Made by a program: the position numbers and the translations under genes | Shown: positions 42,968 to 51,818 of the stretch, piece by piece | Layout of the letters: each line of letters opens with the position of its first letter | How positions within the stretch are numbered: the stretch's first letter is position 1 | The notes under the pieces: generated by a model | Seen by the model: the letters and a program-made list of their open reading frames with translations, nothing else | Told to the model about the DNA's origin: nothing | The model's database searches: none | Assembly (NCBI RefSeq): GCF_003601985.1 | Contig: NZ_QZXA01000001.1 | Location: 496,001 to 560,000, forward strand | Reading direction: 5' to 3' | DNA from: Mesorhizobium jarvisii | GTDB taxonomy: Bacteria > Pseudomonadota > Alphaproteobacteria > Rhizobiales > Rhizobiaceae | DNA length: 64,000 nt

Positions 42968-44314
42968 CTAGAGACTGGGTCCTAGCTTGATCGGGCTGCC
43001 GTCGCTGAACCGCGATTGACGGAACCTGTGAAGATCATGCCCGATCTCGTTTCCCTGGACGAGGTCGGACACGACGCGGCCCATGCCAGGTCCGATGCCG
43101 AAGCCATGACCGCTCATCCCGGTGGCGATGACGAGACCCGGAATTTCGGCGGCACGATCAACGACCGGCACCACATCCGGCATCGCATCGATCATGCCCG
43201 CCCAGCTCGCCTTGATCGGCACCGTCTTGAACTGCGTGAAAAGTGCCGCGAATTCGCGCTCGATATCGCGCAATGCCGAGGCTTTGGGGGCGGGATTGAG
43301 GATGCGTATCCGTTCGAACGGGCTTTCCTCGTCCGCGTTCCATCGGCGTGGCGTTGACCAGCTGTCCGGATAGCCTCGCGGCGCCGCCGGCAGGTAGGAA
43401 GTGCCAAAAGGATTCGCCATCAGGGCGGGAACAAATTTGGTCGCGTGACGAAAGGCGTCAGGCCCGACATACAGCTGACTGGTGCCTCCCGATGCCAGCG
43501 TGTAGCCGCCATCCTGCCTGCGCCGGAATGCGATATGTTCGTCGGCCACGGCGCCCGAATGGATTTCGGGCATGGGTCCGGTCGCGGCGACGGTCGCCCT
43601 GACGCTGAGCTGCGGGATGGAGACGCCGTGGGCGCGCAGGAAGAGCGACGTCCACGCACCGCTCGCGACGACCGCGCTCGAGGTGGCGATACGGCCCTGC
43701 TCGGTCCAGACCCCGCTAACGCGTCCAGCCGATATGTCGAGCATGCGCGCCGCACAATTCTCGATGATGGTGACGCCCTCCCGGGCGGCCAGGCGGGCAA
43801 GCGCTGAAACCGCGACCCAGGGCTCGGCGCGCATGTCGGATGGGGTGGTCATAGCGCCCTTGAAAGAGCGCGACATGGCCGGGATCAGCCTGGCCGTCTC
43901 ACCCTGGTCGAGGAGACGCGTGTCGACGCCGTGTATCTCTGCGATCTTCAGGAACTTGGCGAAGCCGGCCATCTCCTTGTCGGTTCGCGCGAGATAGGTG
44001 ACGCCCGCCTGCCTCAGCCCGATGTCCTCGCCGCATTCCTCGGCCAGTTGACGCCAGAGGCGTTGCGCTTCGATGACAACAGGCAGTTCATCGGCATCGC
44101 GGCCCTGCTGCCGGATCCAGCCCCAGTTCCGCGACGACTGCTCGCCGGCGATTCGGCCCTTTTCCAGCAATGTCACCGAAATGTTGCGCCGCCCCAGGAA
44201 CAAAGCCGTGGTCACGCCGATGACGCCGCCGCCGATGACCACAACCTCCGAAGCCTTCGGCAACGGTGCTTGAAACTGGATCGGCAAGGCTTCGGTGAAG
44301 GGAAAACTTGTCAA
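42968..44314 (-). CDS. FAD-dependent oxidoreductase, D-amino-acid oxidase/glycine oxidase family
   Basis: 448 residues. Dinucleotide-binding loop VVIGGGVIGVTTALFLGRRN near residue 25; SSRNWGWIRQQGRD near 60 is typical of this DAO subgroup; C-terminal FAD contact is TGMSGHGFGIGPGMG near 405. Begins at TTG 44314; no ATG near a ribosome site is in frame earlier, so the start is uncertain by some codons. It likely oxidises an amine or opine-like secondary amine. Downstream (on the same strand) lie a C-terminal remnant and the 2-hydroxyacid dehydrogenase, a combination found for opine or D-amino-acid use. Confidence 0.82.
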   Translation of the reverse strand: MTSFPFTEALPIQFQAPLPKASEVVVIGGGVIGVTTALFLGRRNISVTLLEKGRIAGEQSSRNWGWIRQQGRDADELPVVIEAQRLWRQLAEECGEDIGLRQAGVTYLARTDKEMAGFAKFLKIAEIHGVDTRLLDQGETARLIPAMSRSFKGAMTTPSDMRAEPWVAVSALARLAAREGVTIIENCAARMLDISAGRVSGVWTEQGRIATSSAVVASGAWTSLFLRAHGVSIPQLSVRATVAATGPMPEIHSGAVADEHIAFRRRQDGGYTLASGGTSQLYVGPDAFRHATKFVPALMANPFGTSYLPAAPRGYPDSWSTPRRWNADEESPFERIRILNPAPKASALRDIEREFAALFTQFKTVPIKASWAGMIDAMPDVVPVVDRAAEIPGLVIATGMSGHGFGIGPGMGRVVSDLVQGNEIGHDLHRFRQSRFSDGSPIKLGPSL

Positions 44315-44662
44315 GGAAGACTGCCCTCTTGCTTTTCACGGCGGCGTCGGCCCTGGCTGCTTCCGTGTCGGCGACGCGTGACAGAACTGATAGTCCGTCA
44401 AGGCTGGGTCGAGCTGGAGAATCTGCGCGTCAATGCAATGAATTGTTTATGCCAGCGAATGTCGCCTCGACACCCTCACACGAACTTTGGCGGCAGGCGC
44501 AAGCGCCCGGCGACGACCGATGGCGGCACCGCCTGTCAGGCACAGTGCGATGCCGCCATTGGCCCCTTGAAGGGTCAAGTCCGACACGCGTAACATTGCG
44601 TCATCAGAACTGAGTCTGCTTCATGCGTCCGGGCTAATGTCCGGATTGGACTGGATATTTCC
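44315..44662. other. Non-coding gap, 348 bases
   Basis: Between divergent genes (FAD oxidoreductase and ABC exporter). I see no gene, remnant, tRNA or convincing promoter here; the two promoters of the divergent genes must lie within it. Confidence 0.5.
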
Positions 44663-46519
44663 TTGCCGACGGATGCAACCAGCGGCGCGGCGAAGCGCGG
44701 CAAATCGTTTGCCCATGTGGCGGAAGCCTCCTGGGGCAAGGGCCTCAGCACCTTGCTGCGCATCGTGCGCATGACGCTGCGCCATCCCTGGCAGGTCGCC
44801 ATCACGCTGGTCTCGACCTTCATCGCCGCGACGCTGCAGCTTTTCATCCCACGCCTGCTGGGGCGCGCCATCGACCAGGCGCAAGGCGTGATCGCCGCGG
44901 GCGCCGGCACCGCGGCAGAACAGGCACTGTGGCACACGGCGCTGACCCTGCTGGTCGTCAGCATCCTGCGCGGCCTCTTCACCATGGCGCAGAACTATTT
45001 TGGCGAGGCCGTCGGCCATCAGACCGGCTATGAATTGCGGCTCGCCTTCTACGAGAAGATCCAGCGGCTGAGCTTCTCCTTCCACGACAAGGTCCATACC
45101 GGCGACCTGATCACGCTCGGGCTGCTCGACCTCGACGGCGTGCGCATGTTCTTTTCCACAGGCATCCTGCGCGTGGTGCTGCTCGGCGTGCTGATCGGCG
45201 TCGGCGCCTATCTCTTGATAAGCACCGATCTCGTGCTCGGCCTGCTCAGCCTCAGCTTCGTGCCGTTCGTCGCCTGGCGTTCCTCGGTGACACAGCTCAG
45301 ATTGCGCAGCACCTGGCTGACGCTGCAGGAGCGGCTGTCGGTGCTGAGCCGGGTGATGGACGAGAATCTTGGCGGCATCCGTGTCGTGCGTGCCTTCGCG
45401 GCGCAGCGCCATGAGCTCAAGAAATTCGACCGCGCCAAGCAGGACGCGCTGGAGCTGGCCAATCAGCGCGTCGACATCCGCGTCGCCAACACCAGCGCCA
45501 TGAACTTTTCCTTCCTGGCCGCCATGGGGCTGGTGCTGTGGTTTGGCGGCCAGAAGGTGATCGCGGGCCAGATCAGCGTCGGTACGCTGGCGCAGTTCCT
45601 CACCTTCATGACCATCCTGCAAATGCCGGTGCGCCAGCTTGGCCTGATGGTCAATTCCTTCGCGCGCGCCTCGACCTGCGGCACGCGGCTGTTCGAACTG
45701 CTCGACACCGAACTCGACATCGAGGATGCGCCCGACGCCAGGGAGCTCGTCATCACCGATGGCGTGCTGCGCTTCGATGATGTCGGCTTCCGCTATGAGG
45801 GCGCGGGCGGCCGTCCGACCCTGTCCGGCATATCCTTCGAGGCGAAGCCCGGCGAGACGGTCGGCATTGTCGGCCCGCCGGGCAGCGGCAAGTCGACCAT
45901 CGCGCATTTGATCCCGCGCTTCTACGACGTCACCTCCGGCGCGATCACCATCGACGGCCAGGATATAAGCAAGGTCACGCTGCAATCGCTGCGCAAGGTG
46001 GTCGGCGTGGTGCAGCAGGATGCGTTCCTGTTCACCACCTCGATCGAGAACAACATCGCCTATGGCAACCCCTGGGCGCGCGAGACCCGCATCGGACAGG
46101 CCGCCGAATATGCGCAGTTGCACAACTATATTATCGGGCTTCCGGCCGGCTACACCACGGTCGTCGGCGAGCGCGGCGCCTCGCTTTCCGGCGGCCAACG
46201 GCAGCGCCTGACCATTGCGCGCAGCCTGATGCTGCGGCCATCGGTTCTGGTCTTCGACGATTCCACCGCGGCAATCGATGCCGGCACCGAGCAGCGTATC
46301 CGCGCGGCGATGAAGCGCTTCGCCAAGGATCGCGTGACGCTGATCATCTCGCACCGGTTGAGTTCGCTGATGCATGCCGACCAGATCCTGTTCGTCGAGG
46401 GCGGCCGCATCGTCGAGCGCGGCACGCATGAGGAACTGCTGGCGCTGGGCGGACGCTACCGCGCGCTTTACGACCTGCAGCTGCGGCCGGACGACGACCG
46501 GCTCGAGGGAGCCGCATGA
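44663..46519 (+). CDS. ABC exporter half-transporter, degenerate-site subunit
   Basis: 618 residues: six-helix transmembrane domain (to about 340) and ATPase domain. Walker A GPPGSGKST, canonical signature LSGGQRQR, but Walker B is VLVFDDSTAAID: the catalytic Glu after the Walker B Asp is replaced by Asp. Start is TTG 44663, or GTG 44717. The next gene overlaps it (ATGA) and has the complementary asymmetry, so the two form a heterodimeric exporter of the TM287/288, BmrCD or LmrCD type with one non-hydrolysing site. Substrate unknown; drug or lipid export is typical. Confidence 0.87.
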   Translation: MPTDATSGAAKRGKSFAHVAEASWGKGLSTLLRIVRMTLRHPWQVAITLVSTFIAATLQLFIPRLLGRAIDQAQGVIAAGAGTAAEQALWHTALTLLVVSILRGLFTMAQNYFGEAVGHQTGYELRLAFYEKIQRLSFSFHDKVHTGDLITLGLLDLDGVRMFFSTGILRVVLLGVLIGVGAYLLISTDLVLGLLSLSFVPFVAWRSSVTQLRLRSTWLTLQERLSVLSRVMDENLGGIRVVRAFAAQRHELKKFDRAKQDALELANQRVDIRVANTSAMNFSFLAAMGLVLWFGGQKVIAGQISVGTLAQFLTFMTILQMPVRQLGLMVNSFARASTCGTRLFELLDTELDIEDAPDARELVITDGVLRFDDVGFRYEGAGGRPTLSGISFEAKPGETVGIVGPPGSGKSTIAHLIPRFYDVTSGAITIDGQDISKVTLQSLRKVVGVVQQDAFLFTTSIENNIAYGNPWARETRIGQAAEYAQLHNYIIGLPAGYTTVVGERGASLSGGQRQRLTIARSLMLRPSVLVFDDSTAAIDAGTEQRIRAAMKRFAKDRVTLIISHRLSSLMHADQILFVEGGRIVERGTHEELLALGGRYRALYDLQLRPDDDRLEGAA

Positions 46520-48411
46520 TGTCGACGCAGGACGACGACGAGAAGGACGACAAAAGCGGGCGGCCGACCAAGGCCGTCGTCGGCTCGCATCGCGACGAGG
46601 AAGAGGTTTTCGGCAAGGCCTATGATCCGCGCATCGTCAGACGCATCTGGAGCTTCGTCAGACCCTATCAGGGCCGGATCTTCATCTCGGTGGCGGCGGT
46701 GCTGGTGTTCACGCTGACGCAGCTGGCGATCCCGCTGGTCATCCGTTACGCCATCGACCACGGCATGGCTCCGGGCCGGCTCGACCGCTCGGTGATGATC
46801 TCCGCGATCGTCACCTTCACCGTGATCATCCTGATCAACTATGCCGCCAGTTATGTGCAGGAAAGCGTCGTCGGCAAGGTGGCGGAGAACGTGCTTTCCG
46901 ACCTGCGCCGCGCCATGTTCAGCCATCTGCAGCTCGTGTCGCTCAGCTTCATGGACAAGACCGAGGTCGGCCGGCTGATGTCGCGCCTGCAGGGCGACGT
47001 CAATTCGATGCAGGAATTCCTCGAGACATCGGTGATGTCGGTGGGCGACATCGTGCTGCTGTTCGGTATCGTCACCGTTCTGCTGTGGCTCGATTTCCGG
47101 CTCGGACTGCTGACGCTGTCGACCATGCCGATGCTGTTCATCGTGCGGCTGTTCTGGCTGCCGCGCGCCAAGGTCGCCTTCATGGCGGCGCACGAAACCA
47201 ATTCCATCGCCAACGGGGCACTCGCCGAAGGCATCCATGGCGTGCGCACCGTGCAGAGCCTGGAACGCCAGCACGTCAATTTCGACCTCTATGACGAAAA
47301 GGTGCTGGCCAACCTCAACGCCCATCTGCGGTCGGCTCGATACGCGCAGGTGATGGTGCCGATCGTCGACACGCTGACTGGCATCGCCATGGCGACGGTC
47401 ATTGTCGTCGGCGGTTCTATGGTGCTGTCGCACAGCCTTGATGTCGGCGTCATGGTGGCGTTCCTGTTCTACATCCAGCGCTTCTTCGACCCGATCCGCT
47501 CGCTCACCATGCAGTACAGCGTCATGCAGCGCGCCATGGCTTCGGGCCAGCGCATCTCCGAAGTGCTCGACGTGCCGGTGGATGTCAGCGACAAGGACAA
47601 TGCGGTGGCCTTGTCGCGCGATACGGACGGCTCGGTCGAGTTCAGGAACGTCACCTTCGGCTATCGGCCGAACCAGCCGGTGCTGAAGAACATCTTCTTC
47701 CGCGTCAATCCTGGCGAGACCGTCGCGCTTGTCGGCCCGACGGGATCGGGCAAGTCGAGTTCGATGGCGCTGGTGCACCGCTTCTACGATGTCTGGTCGG
47801 GGCAAGTCCTTGTCGGCGGTCACGATGTGCGTGACCTGACGCAGGATTCACTCGGCGACCAAGTAGCCATGGTGCTGCAGGAGCCGTTCCTGTTCTCCGG
47901 CACCGTGCTGGAGAACATCCGCTACCACAAGACATCAGCCAGCCGCGAAGAAGTGGTTCGCGCGGCACAGGCCGTCGGCGCGCACGACTTCATCGAGCAA
48001 CTACCCGGCGGCTACGATACCGAGCTCGAACAGCGCGGCGGCAACCTCTCGCTCGGCCAGCGACAGCTCATCAGTTTCGCGCGCGCGCTGGTCGCCGACG
48101 CCAAGATCCTGGTGCTCGACGAGGCCACGGCCAGCATCGATTCCTACACCGAGATGCTGATCCAGAGGGCGCTGATTACCCTGCTGGAGGGCCGCACCGG
48201 GCTGGTCATCGCCCATCGACTCGCCACCATCCGCGGCGCCGACCGCATCATCGTGCTGCAGAATGGCGAGATCGTCGAAAGCGGCAACCACGAACAGCTG
48301 ATGCTGAGGAAGGGCCTCTACGCCCGGCTCTACAACATGAACTACGCTTCGTTCGACGACATTTCCGAAGAAGAAATGGGAATGGACGCGGCGCTCGGCA
48401 AAGCGACGTGA
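46516..48411 (+). CDS. ABC exporter half-transporter, catalytic-Glu subunit
   Basis: 631 residues. An acidic N-terminal tail (DDDEKDDK), six membrane helices, ATPase domain with Walker A GPTGSGKSS, Walker B ILVLDEATASID with the catalytic Glu, but signature LSLGQRQL instead of LSGGQ. Paired with the previous subunit this makes one composite site fully canonical and the other doubly degenerate, exactly the pattern of asymmetric heterodimers. Start overlaps the upstream stop. Converges with a DHA2 efflux pump gene 44 bases away. Confidence 0.88.
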   Translation: MMSTQDDDEKDDKSGRPTKAVVGSHRDEEEVFGKAYDPRIVRRIWSFVRPYQGRIFISVAAVLVFTLTQLAIPLVIRYAIDHGMAPGRLDRSVMISAIVTFTVIILINYAASYVQESVVGKVAENVLSDLRRAMFSHLQLVSLSFMDKTEVGRLMSRLQGDVNSMQEFLETSVMSVGDIVLLFGIVTVLLWLDFRLGLLTLSTMPMLFIVRLFWLPRAKVAFMAAHETNSIANGALAEGIHGVRTVQSLERQHVNFDLYDEKVLANLNAHLRSARYAQVMVPIVDTLTGIAMATVIVVGGSMVLSHSLDVGVMVAFLFYIQRFFDPIRSLTMQYSVMQRAMASGQRISEVLDVPVDVSDKDNAVALSRDTDGSVEFRNVTFGYRPNQPVLKNIFFRVNPGETVALVGPTGSGKSSSMALVHRFYDVWSGQVLVGGHDVRDLTQDSLGDQVAMVLQEPFLFSGTVLENIRYHKTSASREEVVRAAQAVGAHDFIEQLPGGYDTELEQRGGNLSLGQRQLISFARALVADAKILVLDEATASIDSYTEMLIQRALITLLEGRTGLVIAHRLATIRGADRIIVLQNGEIVESGNHEQLMLRKGLYARLYNMNYASFDDISEEEMGMDAALGKAT

Positions 48412-48455
48412 GCGGTGCGGGCGGGTTCGAACCTCCGCTGCCCTCCTGAAAGAAC

Positions 48456-49901
48456 CTATCTGCGAGATCCCCTGATGTGACCGCTGACCTGCACGCCATC
48501 CTCGGCGCGCAGATACAGAAAGCCGGGAATGGAGATCAACGGGATGATCGCGGTCAGCAGGAACACCTGGTGAAAGCGCTCCGGCGTAAGCACATGGGTC
48601 TCCCCCGCGATCAGGCCCAGCAGCATGGCGGCGATCGAGACACCAAGCGAAACGCTGAGCTGCTGCAGCACGCCACCAAGGCTGGTGGCGCGGCTGAGCT
48701 TGTCCGCCGGCAGATCGGCGTAGGACAAGGTGTTGGAGGTCATGAACTGCGCCGAGCGGACGATGCCGAACAGGAAGACGTAGACGCCGATCGTCCAATG
48801 CGGCGTATCAGGCCCCATCAGGGCGAACCCCGCCACGGTGGCGGAGCCGACGACCGCGCTGCCGATCAGCACGGCGCTGAAGCCGAACCGCCGCAGCAGC
48901 GGCGACAGCAGCGGCCGCATGAGCAAGGCGCCGAAGCTGCCCACGAATGTCAGCGAGCCCGAAGTGACCGGGCTCATGCCGAAGCCGAGCTGCAGCATCA
49001 GCGGCAGGAGGAACGGCACGCCGTTGAGGCCGACGCGGCACAGGCCGCCGGCCAGCGTGCCGACCCAGAAGGAGCGAAACCGAAACAGCGTCAGGTCAAC
49101 GGCCGGCGCCGCGACGCGGCGCGCATAGCGCCCGAAGGCGAGCAGCAGCAGGACGGAAGCGGCCAGCACCAGCACTGTGGCTGAAACGGGAATGATCGGC
49201 CGGCCGATGTTTTCCAGCCCGAATTGCAGCAGTGCCACACCGCATCCCACCATCAGGAACCCTGCGAAGTCGAAGCGCTGCACCGCCTCCTCGTGAAAAT
49301 CGTCGACAAAGCGCAGCGCGGCCAGAATGCCGAGGCAGCCGAACGGCACGTTGACATAGAATATCCAGCGCCACGAGGCGTAGGTGGTCAGCAGGCCGCC
49401 GAGCAGCGGCCCGATGACCGGCCCCATGATGGCGGGCAAGGTCATGTAGGTCATGGCGGTGATCAGCCCGCTGCGCGGAAAGCTGCGCAGCAGGATCAAC
49501 CGGCCGACCGGCGTCATCATGGCCCCGCCCAACCCTTGCAGCGCACGCATGGCCAGCAGCATGCCGAAACTGTTGGCCACACCGCACAGTGCCGAGCCAA
49601 GGGTGAAGGTGAACAGCGCCAGCGCGAACACTTTTCGCGCGCCGAACCTGTCGGCGAACCAGCCGCTGACGGGAATGAACACAACGAGCGTCAGAATGTA
49701 GGTGGTGATCGCAAGGTTCAGCCGGACCGGCGTCGTGTCGAGGCTGTGCGCGATGGCCGGAATCGCGGTGGTGATGATGGTGGAATCGAGCTGCTCCATC
49801 AGGAAGGCGATGGCGACAATGATCGGAATGATCAGCCTCAGCCTTGGATCACGCTCGGTGGCGAATTGAGGCTGTTCCAATGCTGCAGCAAATTCCGTCA
49901 T
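48456..49901 (-). CDS. DHA2-type MFS efflux pump (EmrB/QacA-like)
   Basis: 481-residue integral membrane protein with about 14 hydrophobic segments. Typical DHA2 motifs: EQLDSTIITTAIPAIAHSL in helix 1, GWFADRFGARKVF in the first loop, and WRWIFYVNVPFG near 165. Proton-driven export of drugs or metabolites. No EmrA or TolC partner gene is adjacent, and no regulator beside it. Convergent with the ABC exporter operon, so the two are not co-transcribed. Confidence 0.87.
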   Translation of the reverse strand: MTEFAAALEQPQFATERDPRLRLIIPIIVAIAFLMEQLDSTIITTAIPAIAHSLDTTPVRLNLAITTYILTLVVFIPVSGWFADRFGARKVFALALFTFTLGSALCGVANSFGMLLAMRALQGLGGAMMTPVGRLILLRSFPRSGLITAMTYMTLPAIMGPVIGPLLGGLLTTYASWRWIFYVNVPFGCLGILAALRFVDDFHEEAVQRFDFAGFLMVGCGVALLQFGLENIGRPIIPVSATVLVLAASVLLLLAFGRYARRVAAPAVDLTLFRFRSFWVGTLAGGLCRVGLNGVPFLLPLMLQLGFGMSPVTSGSLTFVGSFGALLMRPLLSPLLRRFGFSAVLIGSAVVGSATVAGFALMGPDTPHWTIGVYVFLFGIVRSAQFMTSNTLSYADLPADKLSRATSLGGVLQQLSVSLGVSIAAMLLGLIAGETHVLTPERFHQVFLLTAIIPLISIPGFLYLRAEDGVQVSGHIRGSRR

Positions 49902-50229
49902 GCGAGCGGCTTATATTCTGTAGCCAAAGCAGCGCATCCAGTTCAAAGGCAAGATTGCCCTACGTGCCAGCCAGCCGGAGTCTGGTCGCACGGCCGTCTT
50001 ATGGTCCGACAAATAGGTCAGGGGTAGCGATTTCCACCTTGCCGGAAGTCAACAAATCTTGACCGGCGCCGTGAGTGGGCCGGACGTCGGCAAGGAGGCG
50101 ATGGTGTCGCGAGATCGCCTGAAGACACTGCACGGTCCCGCAAGCATCCGTCCCGATTTCGTGAAGGAACGTGTCCGGCGAGAGACGGCTTTCTTCCCCA
50201 TATCCTTGGAACGGAAAGGAGACATTTAC
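49902..50229. other. Non-coding gap, 328 bases, with promoter
   Basis: Upstream of the divergent MFS pump and the secreted protein at 50230. It contains one copy of the 27-bp repeat described at 50148. I see no gene in it. Confidence 0.5.
50148..50187 (+). promoter_or_regulatory. Duplicated promoter, copy 1 (EcfG-like -35)
   Basis: A 27-bp block (CCGTCCCGATTTCGTGAAGG followed by AACGTGT, 50148-50174) recurs exactly at 50584-50610 before the second paralogue. It contains GGAAC at 50166, a stress sigma factor EcfG -35 element. After 17 bases the expected CGTT is GCTT here, so this copy is degenerate at -10. Confidence 0.55.
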
Positions 50230-50559
50230 ATGAAAAGGCGACTCGTATCCATCAGTTCCATGCTGCTGACCTTGGCCACGAGCACGATAGCGTTTGCCAC
50301 CGTCGCCGACGCCGCCGTCGTCAGGCACCACTTTGTCCACCTCACCGTTGCGCACGGCGGCCATGCGCACGCCGCACATGGCCGACACGCTGGCCACGGC
50401 GGCTGGGTTGGCCGCGATTGGACTGGCGACAATTGGGGCAGCAACTATGGCCGGATGGACAGCGACTACAATGGCTACGGCAGTTATCACGGCTACGCCG
50501 GTGACTTCTGCGGGACCATCGCGTGGACACTCGACCTATGCGGTCCCCACGGCCCCTGA
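50230..50559 (+). CDS. Small secreted His/Gly-rich protein
   Basis: 109 residues. Sec signal peptide at 1-29 (MKRRLVSISSMLLTLATSTI, cleavage after ADAA). The mature part is rich in His, Gly, Tyr and Trp (HVAHGGHAHAAHGRHAGHGG) with a C-terminal CGTIAWTLDLCGPHGP segment holding two Cys. Clearly paralogous to the next protein, with the same AAVVRHH start after the signal and a Cys pair near the end. His-rich envelope proteins of this kind may bind metals; function unknown. Start ATG 50230 follows AAAGGAG at 50215-50221. Confidence 0.8.
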   Translation: MKRRLVSISSMLLTLATSTIAFATVADAAVVRHHFVHLTVAHGGHAHAAHGRHAGHGGWVGRDWTGDNWGSNYGRMDSDYNGYGSYHGYAGDFCGTIAWTLDLCGPHGP

Positions 50560-50601
50560 TTGCTGACCATGCAGAGCGACTCTCCGTCCCGATTTCGTGA
50601 A

Positions 50602-50627
50602 GGAACGTGTGCAGTGAGGCGGCCGTT
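50602..50627 (+). promoter_or_regulatory. EcfG general-stress promoter, copy 2
   Basis: GGAAC at 50602-50606, 17 bases, then CGTT at 50624-50627: the exact consensus of the alphaproteobacterial general stress sigma factor EcfG. It lies 44 bases before ATG 50671. The 27-bp block around the -35 is identical to that at 50148. Confidence 0.7.
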
Positions 50628-50670
50628 TTTCTCCCATGCGCAATATCGCAACAAAACAGGAGTAACGCTC

Positions 50671-50988
50671 ATGAAAAAGCAATTGGTGTTCGCAAGCTCC
50701 GTTGCGCTGGCATTGGCGGCAGGTACGACTTCATTTGCAACCATGGCCGACGCCGCGGTCGTCAGGCACCATGGCGGCGGTCATGCCATGGGGCCTTTCC
50801 GCGGCCGCCATTTCGGTGGCGGGCATAGATACGCCTTTCACCGCGGACACGGCCGCCATTGGGCTGGCGGCGGCTGGCGAGGCGGCTATTATGGCGGCTA
50901 CTACGATTATTGCGGACCGGTCCAGCTGGCGCTCGGCCTATGTGTCCCATACCGCCCCTACTATTATGGCCCCTTCGGAATGCTCTGA
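50671..50988 (+). CDS. Small secreted His/Gly-rich paralogue
   Basis: 105 residues. Signal peptide at 1-28 (MKKQLVFASSVALALAAGTT, then ATMADA). Mature part starts AAVVRHHGGGHAMG and is rich in His, Gly, Tyr (WRGGYYGGYYDYCGPVQ), with the same paired-Cys ending CGPVQLALGLC as the previous protein. The two are a tandem duplication. Start ATG 50671 has a good CAGGAG ribosome site. Behind a clean EcfG promoter, so likely part of the general stress response. Function unknown. Confidence 0.82.
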   Translation: MKKQLVFASSVALALAAGTTSFATMADAAVVRHHGGGHAMGPFRGRHFGGGHRYAFHRGHGRHWAGGGWRGGYYGGYYDYCGPVQLALGLCVPYRPYYYGPFGML

Positions 50989-51025
50989 CCTTTGTCGGGC
51001 CATGGTAGCCGCGAGGGCTCGAGGG

Positions 51026-51808
51026 CTACGCCATTTCAGGACGTCTTGACGCCTCGCGGATCGCCTTGTGCACGCCGCGTTGCAGATCCATGAAGGCCGG
51101 GGTCTCCATCACCTCTTCCCGGCGCGGCCGCTCGATGTCGACGTTGAAGGTCTGCATGATGCGTCCCGGCCCGATCCCCATGACGACGATGCGGTCCGAC
51201 AGATAGACCGCCTCCTCCACATCATGCGTGACGAAGAGAACGGTCAGCTTGTGTTCCTCCCAAATCTGGGTCAGCAGTTCCTGCATCTGGTGCCGGGTCA
51301 AGGCATCGAGCGCGCCGAACGGTTCATCCATCAGCAGCATCTTCGGCCGATAGGACAGCGCGCGCGCAATGGCGACGCGCTGCTTCATGCCGCCCGACAG
51401 TTCGGACGGAAAGCGGTCGGCGCTTTGCGACAGCTTGACGAGGTCGAGATGCTCAAGCGCAATCTCGCGGCAGGCCGTGCGATCGTAGCCGGCGGCCTTG
51501 AGGGCGAACTCGATGTTCTGCCGCGCCGTCAGCCAGGGCAGCAGCGTGTAGGACTGGAAGACGACGCCGCGGTCGAGACCCGGCTGCAGGATCGGCGCGC
51601 CATCGATGCTGAGATCGCCGGCGTCGAAGTCCTGCAGTCCGGCAACGATCGACAGCAGCGTGCTCTTGCCGCACCCCGACGTGCCGACGAGCGAGACGAA
51701 CTCATTGTCGGCGAGATCGAGATTGATGTCGCGCAGCACTTCAGTGCGCCGCTCGCCCGTGCCGAAGCTCTTGTCGAGGCCGGCGATGCGCAATTTGGGA
51801 ACAGTCAT
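51026..51808 (-). CDS. Nitrate/sulfonate/taurine-type ABC ATPase
   Basis: 260-residue ATPase of the SsuB/TauB/NrtD group. Walker A GTSGCGKST near 37, signature LSGGMKQR near 134, Walker B LLMDEPFGALDALTRHQMQ near 155. ATG 51808 is preferred because a GAGGAACC-type site precedes it; a frame open to 51835 would overlap the permease. Last gene of the importer operon. Substrate not fixed by sequence: aliphatic sulfonates, taurine, nitrate and pyrimidine precursors are all served by this family. Confidence 0.87.
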   Translation of the reverse strand: MTVPKLRIAGLDKSFGTGERRTEVLRDINLDLADNEFVSLVGTSGCGKSTLLSIVAGLQDFDAGDLSIDGAPILQPGLDRGVVFQSYTLLPWLTARQNIEFALKAAGYDRTACREIALEHLDLVKLSQSADRFPSELSGGMKQRVAIARALSYRPKMLLMDEPFGALDALTRHQMQELLTQIWEEHKLTVLFVTHDVEEAVYLSDRIVVMGIGPGRIMQTFNVDIERPRREEVMETPAFMDLQRGVHKAIREASRRPEMA

Positions 51809-51818
51809 CGGCGGTTCC

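Noticed and set aside
44621..46429. 602-codon minus-strand frame opposite the ABC exporter
   Set aside because: Composition (Ala, Arg, Asp, Gly, His, Gln) and full overlap with a real ATPase gene show that it is a shadow.
48419..48450. GGTTCGAACC resembling a tRNA T-arm
   Set aside because: Only about 30 bases; the stems do not pair as a full T-arm and no acceptor, D- or anticodon arm can be built. No integrase is nearby to make it an attachment site.
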